Origin: Amycolatopsis sp. WQ 127309
Lineage (GTDB): Bacteria; Actinomycetota; Actinomycetes; Mycobacteriales; Pseudonocardiaceae
Assembly: GCF_023023025.1 (NCBI RefSeq)
Contig: NZ_CP095481.1
Coordinates: 2,170,001 to 2,234,000 of the forward strand
Direction: 5' to 3'
DNA length: 64,000 nucleotides
In this document: one piece after another, positions 26,851 through 35,300 of the stretch
How the letters are laid out: every line of letters begins with the position of its first letter
Position numbering within the stretch: the first letter of the stretch is position 1
The notes under the pieces: model-generated
The model's database searches: none
What the model saw: only the letters and a program-made list of their open reading frames with translations
What the model was told of the DNA's origin: nothing
Program-made: the position numbers and the translations under genes

Positions 26851-29676
26851 TCACCAGGGTCGGTCGACCGCCCCGCCGGCGAGCGTGAACGTGATGTAGC
26901 CGCCTTCGAAGTCGCTGCGGTACACCCCGTTCACCACGTACTCGTCGGTCTTCGGGTAGTGCAGGTAGGAGTTCTCCCACCCGAGCGCCGCCCAGCGCTT
27001 GCGGATCTCACCCTTCACCGCGTGCGCACCCGTCGCCACCGTGTAGTAGATCGAGTGGCCGAGGCTGAAGTGGTTGTACCGGCCACGGCCGTCCGGCGTG
27101 CCGAGCTCGTCGGTCGTCGGGTAGCCGAGGCCGCGCTCGTAGTCGAGCGCCGCGAACTTCTTGCGGATCTCCCCGTAGAGGGCGTGGGCACCGGTGTTGA
27201 CCGTGTAGTAGATCGAACCGATGTTCCCGCCGTTGAGGAAGTGGTTGTACCGGCCGACACCGTCCGGAGTGGACAGTTCGTCGGTCGTCGGGTAGCCGAT
27301 GCCGCGTTCCCAGCCCAGCGCCTGCCACTTGTCGCGGATCATGCCCTTGATCAGGTGCGCCCCGGTGGCCGGGGTGGAGTAGATCGAGGACCAGGCCGTG
27401 AAGTGGTTGTACGTGCCGACGCCGTCCGGCGCGACCGTGGTGTCGTTCTCCGGGGCCCCGAGCGCGTTGATGCCCCCGAGCGCGAGGTACTTGGCCAGGA
27501 TCGGCGCGGTGACGTACTTCGCGCCGGTCGCCGCGCTCCAGTAGAGGTTGCCGTTGGCGTAGGCCCGGTAGTGGACCGCACCGTCGGTGACCTCGGCGGC
27601 GGCCGGCGCCCCGAGCTTGGTCCGCAACGCCGCGTCGGCGTTGTAGCGCTGGTCGATCGGGGTGTCGTAGTTCGCCGTCAGCGTCATGTCGCTCGTGCCG
27701 ACGGTGACGACCCACGTGGTGGTCGTGGGCCCGCCCTGCCAGCCGGTGAACTTCGAGACGCCGTCGATGCCCAGTGCCGGAGCCTCGACGTCGAAGGACG
27801 CGCCTTCGGCGACCAGCGCCGTGGTGACGCCGCCCTCGACCGGGATGCTCAGCGCCGCGGGCTGCGTGCTGACCAAGGTGATCCGGTGTTCGCGCGGCCG
27901 GGCCACGTAGGTCTGGGACGCCTTGACGCCGGCGCTGTCGGTCACCGTCGCGGTGAACTCCATCCGGGAGTCCGGGTGGTCGGTGAACGGCTGCGCGAAG
28001 CTCGCCCCCGTCCCGCCGACGCCCGGGTGCGAGTGGCACGTCGCCTCGCTCGGGCAGTGGCGCACCGTGGACGTCCAGGTGATCGGCAGCGTGCCGTCCT
28101 CGGCGTCCGTCGCGGTGCCGCTCAGGCCGACCTGCTGGCCCACCGCGAACGTCGCGGTGTCGCCCGGCGTGGTCAGGGTGAGCTGCGGGCTGTGGTTGCC
28201 CGGCGCGACCGCGACGGTGGTCGTCCCGGTCGCCCCCAGCGGGTCCCGGACCGTCAGCGTCGCGGTGAACGCGTCGGTGCCCGCCGCGTAGGTGTGGTTC
28301 ACCTGGGGGCCGGCGTCGAGAGCGGTCGTGCCGTCGCCGAAGTTCCAGTCGTACTTCAGCGGGTCGTTGTCGTAGTCGACCGACGTCGAGCCGTCAAAGG
28401 AAACCGTCCGGGTGTCCGGGTTGGTGGTCGACGTCGCTGCCGCGATCGGCACGGTGTTGCCGGAGGTGTAGGTCAGCCGCCGGATCTTGCCGCTGAGGAT
28501 GTCGGCGAACACGATGTCGCCGTTCGGCGCGGGGGCGAACTTGACCGGGCCGCCGACGCCGGTGAAGACGGGCGGTGTTTCCGGCGCCTGCGTGAGCTTG
28601 CCCTGGTCGTCGTAGCGCAGGGTCCAGATCTTCTGCGTCGCGTAGTCGCCGAAGAAGTAGGAACCGCGGTAGGCCGGCGGGTAGCTGGAGCCGTTGTAGA
28701 GGATCCCGCCGCTGACGCTGTTGCCGTTGTTGATCCCGTCACCGTGCTGGTACTCGGTGATCGGCGGCTGGTTCACCACCGCGGCGCACTCGGCGAGGGC
28801 GGTGTAGCCGGGGCTGGGGTGGTTGCCCTCCCAGCACGGCCAGCCCTGGTTGGCGCCGCGCTGCACGACGTCGATCTCTTCGTAGCTGTTCCAGCCGACG
28901 TCACCGGCGACCGGCAGGCCGAGGTTCGGGTCGATGCTGAGCCGGAACGGGTTGCGGAAGCCGCGGGCGAACACCTTGCTCGCGGTCGACGCCGGGTTCG
29001 CCGCGTCGTAGTACGGGTTGCCCGGGACGCCCTTGCCGTCCGCGGTCAGGTGCAGGATCTTGCCGTAGGGCTGGTTGATGTCCTGCGCCCGCAGCGCACC
29101 CGGGTCCACCTGCGTGAAGTCGCCGCTGTCGCCGATCGACACCCAGAGCGTGCCGTCCGCCGGCGCGAGGACGGTGTTGATGCCGTGGACGTTGTGGATG
29201 CCCGGCGTCTCGAAGACGACCTGCTCGCCGGTCAGCCCGGACGGCGTCCCCGTGCCGTCGAGCGTGACGGTGAACCGCGAGAGCCGCATGACGTAGCCGG
29301 CTCCGCTGTCGATCGAACGCGTCAGGTAGACGTTGTGCGTGGTCGCGTAGTCCGGCGCCACGGCGATGCCCACCAGGCCGAGGTCACCGATCGTGCGAAC
29401 GGTCAGGTTGGTGACGGTTTTCGGCGCGCCACCCGTCGCCGAGACCCATCGCACGCCGCCGCTCTTCCCGATGGCGAGCATCGAGTTGTCCGGCAGGTAA
29501 GCGAAGTCGGTCAGTTCCCCCACACCGAGTCCGGTGTCCGTGTCCCGCAGGACGAATCCCTGCGGGAGTGCCGCCGCCGCCGTGGCCACCCCAGTGGTCA
29601 CGGCCGGCAGCAATGCCCCCGTCAGCACGACCGCCACGAGAGCGTGGCGTAGTGCTCGAAGCTTTCCCAAGGCCAT
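26851..29676 (-). CDS. secreted sugar dehydrogenase-like protein with PKD and LGFP repeats
   Basis: A 941-residue exoprotein. After the signal peptide (ends near ATAAAA) comes a PQQ-type glucose/sorbosone dehydrogenase beta-propeller (GFVLRDTDTGLGVGELTDFA; FARGFRNPFRLSIDPN; ILHLTADGKG), then a PKD domain near residue 430 (YDWNFGDGTTALD), an Ig-like/HYR stretch, and at least four LGFP repeats from about residue 690 (QALGWERGIGYPTTDEL, ALDYERGLGYPTTDEL, ALGWENSYLHYPKTDEY). LGFP repeats anchor proteins to mycolate/arabinogalactan-type cell walls, so this looks like a wall-bound dehydrogenase; the sugar is unknown. The ATG 29676 sits directly after a strong hairpin. Confidence 0.9.
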   Translation of the reverse strand: MALGKLRALRHALVAVVLTGALLPAVTTGVATAAAALPQGFVLRDTDTGLGVGELTDFAYLPDNSMLAIGKSGGVRWVSATGGAPKTVTNLTVRTIGDLGLVGIAVAPDYATTHNVYLTRSIDSGAGYVMRLSRFTVTLDGTGTPSGLTGEQVVFETPGIHNVHGINTVLAPADGTLWVSIGDSGDFTQVDPGALRAQDINQPYGKILHLTADGKGVPGNPYYDAANPASTASKVFARGFRNPFRLSIDPNLGLPVAGDVGWNSYEEIDVVQRGANQGWPCWEGNHPSPGYTALAECAAVVNQPPITEYQHGDGINNGNSVSGGILYNGSSYPPAYRGSYFFGDYATQKIWTLRYDDQGKLTQAPETPPVFTGVGGPVKFAPAPNGDIVFADILSGKIRRLTYTSGNTVPIAAATSTTNPDTRTVSFDGSTSVDYDNDPLKYDWNFGDGTTALDAGPQVNHTYAAGTDAFTATLTVRDPLGATGTTTVAVAPGNHSPQLTLTTPGDTATFAVGQQVGLSGTATDAEDGTLPITWTSTVRHCPSEATCHSHPGVGGTGASFAQPFTDHPDSRMEFTATVTDSAGVKASQTYVARPREHRITLVSTQPAALSIPVEGGVTTALVAEGASFDVEAPALGIDGVSKFTGWQGGPTTTTWVVTVGTSDMTLTANYDTPIDQRYNADAALRTKLGAPAAAEVTDGAVHYRAYANGNLYWSAATGAKYVTAPILAKYLALGGINALGAPENDTTVAPDGVGTYNHFTAWSSIYSTPATGAHLIKGMIRDKWQALGWERGIGYPTTDELSTPDGVGRYNHFLNGGNIGSIYYTVNTGAHALYGEIRKKFAALDYERGLGYPTTDELGTPDGRGRYNHFSLGHSIYYTVATGAHAVKGEIRKRWAALGWENSYLHYPKTDEYVVNGVYRSDFEGGYITFTLAGGAVDRPW

Positions 29677-29677
29677 T

Positions 29678-29724
29678 TGGCCCCCCTTCCCAAGCGATTT
29701 CTTATCGCCTGAACAGGGGGGCCA
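29678..29724 (-). promoter_or_regulatory. hairpin covering the ribosome-binding site of the LGFP gene
   Basis: On the minus strand TGGCCCCCCT (29724-29715) pairs perfectly with AGGGGGGCCA (29687-29678), and an inner GCGAT/ATCGC stem extends it. The G-run AGGGGGG is the Shine-Dalgarno region, 4 bases before the ATG, so the stem would hide it. It could instead end transcription coming from the L,D-transpeptidase gene, but no T-run follows. Confidence 0.6.
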
Positions 29725-29787
29725 GTTGCACTCTTACGAGTGAAGTTACTCTACCGTGATCTACTGTCCGTATTGATTGATGACTCG

Positions 29788-30444
29788 TTACGGAACAACC
29801 TGCACCACGTCGCCGACGTGCAGCGTGTTGAAGTACTTCAGCGACGAGCTCGCCGACAGGTGGATGCAGCCGTGCGAGTACACCGACAGGCTGCCGGTGT
29901 GGAACGCGTCACCCGGGTAGAAGAAGACCGAGTTCGGCATCGGCGCGTTGTCGAACTCCTTCGACAGGTGCACCTTCTCCTTCGACAGCACGTGGAACGT
30001 GCCGGTCGGCGTCGCGTAGCCCTTGCGGCCCGGCAGCATCGAGACCGGCCCGTAGATGACCTTGCCGCCCTGCAGGATCCAGGTCTTGTGCGCCGAGAGG
30101 TCGACGCAGGCGGCCGTGCCCGCGGACGCGGCGGCGGCCGCGCACGGCACGCTCGGGTCGGCGGCGGGCTTCGGGGCCGGCTTGGGCTTCGGCTTCGGCT
30201 TGGGGGTGGTGCTGGTCGGCGCGGGCTTGGTCGTCGACGGCGTCGGCGTCGGCGTCGCGCTGGCCGACGTGGTGGGGGGAGCCGTGGACGTGCTCGCGGA
30301 CGTCGTCGGCGCGCCGCCGCCGGTGCCCGCCGCGACGGCCCCGCCGCCGGCGTTCGGCTCGCCCGCACCGGACGCCCCGCCCGAGCACGCGGTCAGCACC
30401 AACGCCGTGGCCAGCGCGGCCGCTCCCGCCAGAAGCCTCTTCAC
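29788..30444 (-). CDS. L,D-transpeptidase lipoprotein (YkuD domain)
   Basis: A 218-residue exported enzyme. The GTG start is followed by a lipoprotein signal with lipobox LTAC (Cys20), a Thr/Pro/Lys-rich linker spanning the wall, and the YkuD domain from about residue 100 (CVDLSAHKTWILQGGKVIYG). The catalytic motif is SVYSHGCIHLS (Cys about 193). It makes or attaches 3-3 peptidoglycan cross-links or substitutes. It is short compared with Ldt enzymes that have Ig-like domains. Confidence 0.92.
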   Translation of the reverse strand: MKRLLAGAAALATALVLTACSGGASGAGEPNAGGGAVAAGTGGGAPTTSASTSTAPPTTSASATPTPTPSTTKPAPTSTTPKPKPKPKPAPKPAADPSVPCAAAAASAGTAACVDLSAHKTWILQGGKVIYGPVSMLPGRKGYATPTGTFHVLSKEKVHLSKEFDNAPMPNSVFFYPGDAFHTGSLSVYSHGCIHLSASSSLKYFNTLHVGDVVQVVP

Positions 30445-30551
30445 GATCCCGTACCCCCAGAAGACTCGATCTCCGTCGGACACCTCTAAAGACGGGAGTC
30501 CCCCGCCAGAGGTTCGTCCACGAAGGTCACGATTGGGTAGATGATGACCCG

Positions 30552-31073
30552 ATGGTGATCGTTTCTCCCTACGACCAGGCGTGGCCGCAGCGCTTCGCCG
30601 AGGCCCGCGCCGAGCTCCTCGCCGTGGCGGGCGACCGGTTCTCCCAGGTCGAGCACGTCGGCAGCACATCGGTACCCGGCCTCGCGGCCAAGCCCATCAT
30701 CGACATCGCCGCGCTCGCGCCCGATCTCGACGCCGTTCCGCCCGACCTGTTCGACGGCCTCGGCTACCGCGCCGAGGACTTCGGCGCCCCAGGACGGCTG
30801 CTGTTCGTCCGGCGCACCGGCGACGTCCGCACGCACCACCTGCACGTCTTCCCGCCGACGAACTGGGAGCACAACAAGGAGCGGGTCATGGCCGCTCACC
30901 TGCGGAAGTACCCGGAAGCCGCGCGCCGGTACGGCGAGCTGAAGCAGAAGCTGGCCGCGTCCGGGATGACCGGTGACGCCTACACGCGGGCGAAGACCGG
31001 CCTCATCCAGGAACTGTCCGACGCGGCCCGCGCCGAGCGCGGCCTGCCGCCCGAGCCGGTCTGGGAGGAGTAG
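30552..31073 (+). CDS. GrpB/UPF0157 nucleotidyltransferase-like protein
   Basis: A 173-residue GrpB-family protein. It begins VIVSPYDQAWPQRFAEARAE, then VEHVGSTSVPGLAAKPIIDI (the nucleotidyltransferase G-S and D-x-D-like region) and HHLHVFPPTNWEHNKERVM. The family belongs to the nucleotidyltransferase superfamily; no cellular role is established. Confidence 0.9.
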   Translation: MVIVSPYDQAWPQRFAEARAELLAVAGDRFSQVEHVGSTSVPGLAAKPIIDIAALAPDLDAVPPDLFDGLGYRAEDFGAPGRLLFVRRTGDVRTHHLHVFPPTNWEHNKERVMAAHLRKYPEAARRYGELKQKLAASGMTGDAYTRAKTGLIQELSDAARAERGLPPEPVWEE

Positions 31074-31077
31074 CGCG

Positions 31078-31093
31078 TCAACCCGGGGGTTGA
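31078..31093. promoter_or_regulatory. 16-bp perfect palindrome
   Basis: TCAACCC-GG-GGGTTGA, five bases after the GrpB-family stop and about 95 bases before the next gene. It could be an operator for the membrane protein gene or a short terminator; no T-run follows. Confidence 0.4.
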
Positions 31094-31185
31094 GGCCGGG
31101 TTCCACCCGGGACCGATCCGCACGCCGACGTGATCAGGCGGCCGGACGCCGAAGCTGGAGGCACCTTCGAAACCGGGAGCCTCCG

Positions 31186-31695
31186 ATGTCCAGCTTCGCC
31201 ACCGTCCTCCTCTACGTCGCCGTCGCCGGCCTCGTCCTCTACCGGGTCGTCTACAAGCAGCTCCGCGGCACGCTGCTCGACCGCAAGTCGCTGGTGACGC
31301 TGCCGCTGCTCCTCGTCGTGGTGGGCGGTTACCTGACGCTGAAGGCGCTGCCGGGCGCGTCCGCCGCCGAACTCGGCTTCCTCGGCGTCGACCTGGTCCT
31401 GCTCGCCGGGCTCGGGGTGCTCCGCAGCACCACGACGACGTTGACCGCGCGCGGCGGCACGACGTTCCAGAAGGGCTCGGCCGTCACCCTCGTCCTCTGG
31501 GTGCTGACGATCGGCGTCCGGATCGGACTGGTCGCGCTGGCCACCGCGCTCGGCGTCGCGGGTCCGCTGTCGTCGGCGTCGATCGCGTTCACCGTCGGCG
31601 TCAGCATCGCGGTGCAGAACGCGACGACCTACCGCCGCATCCAGCTGGCGGGCCTGCCGTTGGCCGAGCGCGGCGCGGCACGCGTCAGCCGGTGA
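31186..31695 (+). CDS. four-helix membrane protein (DUF1453/CcdC-like)
   Basis: A 169-residue integral membrane protein: helices VLLYVAVAGLVLYRVVY, LVTLPLLLVVVGGYLTL, LGFLGVDLVLLAGLGVL, VTLVLWVLTIGVRIGLVALA and SIAFTVGVSIAVQNATT. The LVLYRVVYKQLRG stretch and the helix order resemble the DUF1453/CcdC group. Function unknown. It converges with the kinase gene with an 11-base overlap. Confidence 0.75.
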   Translation: MSSFATVLLYVAVAGLVLYRVVYKQLRGTLLDRKSLVTLPLLLVVVGGYLTLKALPGASAAELGFLGVDLVLLAGLGVLRSTTTTLTARGGTTFQKGSAVTLVLWVLTIGVRIGLVALATALGVAGPLSSASIAFTVGVSIAVQNATTYRRIQLAGLPLAERGAARVSR

Positions 31696-32575
31696 CGCGG
31701 CCCAGCATCCGCGCGTACATCCGGCCCGGGCTGGCCACCGACGGCGGCGCCAGGAACCCCGGCAGCGGCGGCAGTCCGCTGACGAACGGCCCGAGCCGGT
31801 CGTACAGCACCGCCGCGCCGGCCGGCCGGTCTTCGGGGTCCTTCGCCAGCATCTCGGCGAGCAACGCGTTGAGGTGCGGGGGAATCCCCGCGACCGGTGG
31901 CGGCAGCTCCTTGACCTGCCGCTCGAAGACCGCGTACGCGGTGGGGCCGTCGAAGAGCCGTTGCCCGGTGAGCATCTCGTGGAGCACGCAGCCGAGCGCG
32001 TAGAGGTCACTGCGCGGTTCGGCGCCCCCGCGCTGGATCTGCTCGGGTGCCATGTACGACGGCGTACCCAGCAGCTGCCCGGCCCGCGTGAACTGCGCGG
32101 CGTCGGCTTCGCGCAGTACCGCGAGGCCGAAGTCCATCACCTTCACCCCGCCGTCCGGGCCGAGCATCAGGTTGGACGGCTTGAGGTCGCGGTGGCACAC
32201 CGCGAGCGCGTGAGCGGCGGTCAGCACCGCGCACGCCTGCGCCGCGATCGCCGCGGCCCACGGCACCGGCAGCGGCCCGTGCTCGGCGAGCAGATCGGCG
32301 ATCGTCACGCCCTCGACGAACTGCATGACCTGGAACAACCGGTCGTCGTGCGTGCCGTAGTCGTACAGCGCCGGGACGCCGGGGTGGTCGAGCGTCGCCA
32401 GAATCCGTGCTTCGCGGGCGAAGCGGGCTTCGAGCTCTTCGTCACGGCCCGGGAGCCTGAGCAGCTTGATCGCGACGCGCCGGCCCAGCCTGCGGTCGTG
32501 CCCGCCGTGCACCGCGCCCATCCCGCCGCGTCCGAGCGGCAGTTCGTCGAGCTCGTAGCGGTCGGCGATCAGCAT
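31685..32575 (-). CDS. soluble serine/threonine protein kinase
   Basis: A 296-residue Hanks-type kinase that is a kinase domain and little else. Landmarks: GRGGMGAVHGGHD (P-loop), VAIKLL (Lys), ILATLDHPGVPALYDYG, CHRDLKPSNLML (catalytic loop), VMDFGLAV (DFG), LLGTPSYMAPEQ (activation loop/P+1), RSDLYALGCVLHEMLTG. There is no membrane helix and no PASTA domain, unlike PknB. It lies 14 bases after the DNA methylase gene on the same strand and 1.8 kb from a divergent PP2C phosphatase. Confidence 0.95.
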   Translation of the reverse strand: MLIADRYELDELPLGRGGMGAVHGGHDRRLGRRVAIKLLRLPGRDEELEARFAREARILATLDHPGVPALYDYGTHDDRLFQVMQFVEGVTIADLLAEHGPLPVPWAAAIAAQACAVLTAAHALAVCHRDLKPSNLMLGPDGGVKVMDFGLAVLREADAAQFTRAGQLLGTPSYMAPEQIQRGGAEPRSDLYALGCVLHEMLTGQRLFDGPTAYAVFERQVKELPPPVAGIPPHLNALLAEMLAKDPEDRPAGAAVLYDRLGPFVSGLPPLPGFLAPPSVASPGRMYARMLGRVTG

Positions 32576-32589
32576 CCGTTCCCCTTCGG

Positions 32590-34284
32590 CTAGCCGCCTC
32601 CGGGGCGGAGCCGTCCTTCGACGAGTCCCGCGAAGCCTAGCCGGACCAGCTCACGGCCCGTTTCGGCCGCCTCGCGCAGAACGTCGTCGAACTCGGCGAG
32701 TTGCTGGAAGACCAGGCCGTACCGGTACTGGACGTCGAGCGGGCAACGCGGGATCCGCACGCGCCTGCTGTCGATCCGGGTCGACGCCGAGGTGGCCGGG
32801 AGGTCGGCCGCGCGCAGGCAGCCGGCGAGGAAGTCCGCGTCCAGCCGCTCCGGGTCGACGCGGTAGACGGTCAGCCCGGCCCCCACCGGCTGCGACAGTC
32901 CACTGTGGACGTACGCGGTGCCGGTCACCGACGCCACGACGTCACCCGCCTCCGCGACCGGCGGCTCGGCGTCCGCCCGCGCGGCGTGCCGGACCTCGAC
33001 GACGCCGGCCTTCACCAGCTCGCCGATGGTCGTGAACGTCTGCTCGACCTCCGCCGTCCCGAGCGGCGGCAGGTGCGGCGCCAGCTCGTCGAACCGCTCC
33101 CGCACGGCCTGGAACGCCTGCCCCGGGTCCTCGTCCCGGGCCCGCCACCGGGCGGGCGAGAGGTCGACGTCGTCGTCGAGCAGGTCGATGATCCGGACGC
33201 CGGATTCCGGCCGGGCCAGGAACTCCAGCCAGTCGGCCTCCACTGTGGACAGATCGTCGCCCGCTTCGCCGAGCAGCACGGTGGACGGCGGGCGTTCGCC
33301 GGCCACCGGCCGCCGCAGCAGCCAGAGGTCCGGGCCCACCGACGTCAGCGTGACGACCGCGCGGACCGCGCCCGCGCGCAGGAGGTTGCCGCGGATGCGC
33401 TTCCCGCTGCGCCGCCCGGCCGCCGCGCCCGGCATCAGGATCGCCACCGTGCCACCGGGTTCGACGTGCGCCAGGCAGTGCTGCACCCAGGCGAGCTCGG
33501 GCTCGCCGCGCGGCGGCAGGCCGTACTCCCAGCGCACGTCGCCGACCAGTTCGTCGTGGCCCCAGGCCCGTTCGTTGAACGGCGGGTCGCACAGCACGGC
33601 TTCGGCGGTCCGGCCGGCGAAGGCGTCTTCGCGCAGCGCGTCGACCGCGTGGACGTCGGCCTCGACACCGCGCAACCGCAGCCGCAGCGACGCGATCGAC
33701 GCCGTCATCGGGTCACTGTCCTGCCCCAGCACGGTCTTCGCGCCGCTCGCGAGGGCGAGCGCGCCGAAGCCGCACGCCGGGTCGAGGATGGCCGACACCG
33801 GCCCGACGAGCCGGGCCATCAGCTCGGCGACCGGCTCCGGCGTCGTCGACAGCCGCCGCGAGTGCGCCTCGAAGTATCTGCGGCACAACAGTTCGAACGC
33901 GTCGACGGGCCCGGTCCGGTGGGTCATCTCGCTGAGCAGCGTGAGCAGTTCGGCGTCGGCGAGCTTGTGGTCGAAGGTGTCGAAGATCCCGGCCTGGAAA
34001 GCGAAGAAGACGCCCGCGCGGTTCACCCGCTCGGCGAGGTCGAGGTCGTCACCGAGGGCGCGCAGGCGCTGCCAGGCGCGTTCGGCCGCGGACAGCTCGA
34101 ACTTCTTGCCGCGGGCGTGGAACCAGCCGGCGACGTCGGAGAGGCCGAACAGCGGGCTCGACGCCGTGCCGCCGACCGGCTGCGGGAAGTCGGGGTACCG
34201 GCGGCGCCAGTTGCTCACCGCGGCCCGGCCGACCCCGCCGAGGCGCGCGATGTCTGCCGCGCTGACCGTGGCGTCGTCGTCCAT
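32590..34284 (-). CDS. N6-adenine DNA methylase with N-terminal helix-turn-helix, no HsdR/HsdS nearby
   Basis: A 564-residue protein. The first 60 residues form a MerR/Xis-like helix-turn-helix (VSAADIARLGGVGRAAVSNW). The HsdM-like methylase follows: motif I DPACGFGALALASG (168-181) for S-adenosylmethionine and motif IV DPPF (233-236) for adenine N6 transfer. The C-terminal third (TVYRVDPERLDADFLAGCLR; RRVRIPRCPLDVQYRYG) looks like a target-recognition part fused to the methylase. No restriction or specificity subunit is near, so it is an orphan or regulatory methylase. Confidence 0.9.
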   Translation of the reverse strand: MDDDATVSAADIARLGGVGRAAVSNWRRRYPDFPQPVGGTASSPLFGLSDVAGWFHARGKKFELSAAERAWQRLRALGDDLDLAERVNRAGVFFAFQAGIFDTFDHKLADAELLTLLSEMTHRTGPVDAFELLCRRYFEAHSRRLSTTPEPVAELMARLVGPVSAILDPACGFGALALASGAKTVLGQDSDPMTASIASLRLRLRGVEADVHAVDALREDAFAGRTAEAVLCDPPFNERAWGHDELVGDVRWEYGLPPRGEPELAWVQHCLAHVEPGGTVAILMPGAAAGRRSGKRIRGNLLRAGAVRAVVTLTSVGPDLWLLRRPVAGERPPSTVLLGEAGDDLSTVEADWLEFLARPESGVRIIDLLDDDVDLSPARWRARDEDPGQAFQAVRERFDELAPHLPPLGTAEVEQTFTTIGELVKAGVVEVRHAARADAEPPVAEAGDVVASVTGTAYVHSGLSQPVGAGLTVYRVDPERLDADFLAGCLRAADLPATSASTRIDSRRVRIPRCPLDVQYRYGLVFQQLAEFDDVLREAAETGRELVRLGFAGLVEGRLRPGGG

Positions 34285-34361
34285 GGCGAGGACTCTAACG
34301 GAGGATGGTCCGTTCAGCCGTCTTGCTTGTGAACTCAGTCAACCAATGCTTTCATGGGAGC

Positions 34362-35105
34362 ATGACACACGATCGGTACGTCCTGCGGTACGCCGCGGGG
34401 TCGGACGTCGGCAGGCGGCGCCGGATCAACGAGGACTCGATGTACGCGAGTTCCCGCCTGATCGCCGTCGCCGACGGCATCGGCGGTCAGCCGCACGGCG
34501 AAGTGGCCAGCGCGACCGCTGTCGACGTGCTGCGCGAGCTCGACGTCGACCTGCGCCGGATCGACCTCACGACCATCGATCTGATCCCGACGCTGACGGG
34601 TGTCGTCAAGTCGATCGACGAGCGGCTGACCGAGGTCGCGTCGCAGGAGCCCACCACCGAAGGCATGGGCACCACCCTCACCGCACTGCTCTTCGACGGC
34701 GGCACGTTCGCCGCGGCCCACATCGGCGACTCCCGCGGCTACCTCCTGCGCGACGGCGACCTGCGCCGGCTGACCCGCGACCACACGCTCGTCCAGGCCC
34801 TGGTCGAAGACGGCCGCGTCGCCGCCGAAGACGCCGACTCCCACCCGCGTCGGTCCCTGCTGATGCGCGCCCTGCAGACGTCAGGCTCGAGCGAGGCGGA
34901 CGTCTGGACGTTCACCGCGAAGCCGGGCGACCGTTACCTGCTCTGCTCGGACGGCCTCAGCGGCCCGGTCAGCGAACCCACGTTGCGCGACACCCTCGCG
35001 GGCGTCTCGGACCCCGCGGAGCTGGTCGCGGAGCTGATCCGCCTGGCCAACGAAGCGGGCGGCCCCGACAACATCACGTGCGTGGTCGCCGACGTCGCAC
35101 CCTGA
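34362..35105 (+). CDS. PP2C-type serine/threonine phosphatase
   Basis: A 247-residue soluble Mg/Mn phosphatase: GSDVGRRRRINEDSMYAS, VADGIGGQPHGE (metal-binding DG), GTTLTALLFDGGTF, HIGDSRGYLLRDG, YLLCSDGLSGPV and GGPDNITCVV. It is divergent from the methylase-kinase pair and could reverse the action of that kinase. ATG 34362 is taken; an in-frame GTG at 34330 is possible. Confidence 0.95.
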   Translation: MTHDRYVLRYAAGSDVGRRRRINEDSMYASSRLIAVADGIGGQPHGEVASATAVDVLRELDVDLRRIDLTTIDLIPTLTGVVKSIDERLTEVASQEPTTEGMGTTLTALLFDGGTFAAAHIGDSRGYLLRDGDLRRLTRDHTLVQALVEDGRVAAEDADSHPRRSLLMRALQTSGSSEADVWTFTAKPGDRYLLCSDGLSGPVSEPTLRDTLAGVSDPAELVAELIRLANEAGGPDNITCVVADVAP

Positions 35106-35163
35106 CCGCGTCGGCCTGACCCGCCTTCGCAGGCACGGAAGGGCGTCCGGTATCGTCTCCTGC

Positions 35164-35248
35164 GGAGGATTGGCCGAGCGGCCTAAGGCGCACGCTTGGA
35201 AAGCGTGTTGGGTTCACGCCCTCGCAGGTTCGAATCCTGTATCCTCCG
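35164..35248 (+). tRNA. tRNA-Ser (anticodon GGA)
   Basis: The acceptor stem GGAGGAT (35164-35170) pairs with ATCCTCC (35241-35247). The anticodon arm CACGC-TTGGAAA-GCGTG has GGA at 35198-35200; a class II variable arm and the T arm GCAGGTTCGAATCCTGT follow. CCA is not encoded. Confidence 0.97.
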
Positions 35249-35264
35249 CACTTGATCAGGCGAG

Positions 35265-35300
35265 ACGCCGAGCAGCCTTCACGGGCCGCTCGGCGTTTTG
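35265..35300 (+). terminator. terminator of tRNA-Ser(GGA)
   Basis: ACGCCGAGC (35265-35273) and GCTCGGCGT (35288-35296) form a 9-bp stem, followed by TTTGTCGTTT. Confidence 0.85.

Noticed and set aside
31685..34284. Kinase plus methylase considered as a Pgl/BREX defence system
   Set aside because: PglX and PglW are much larger, and no PglZ or PglY-like gene is near; only the general idea of kinase with methylase is shared.
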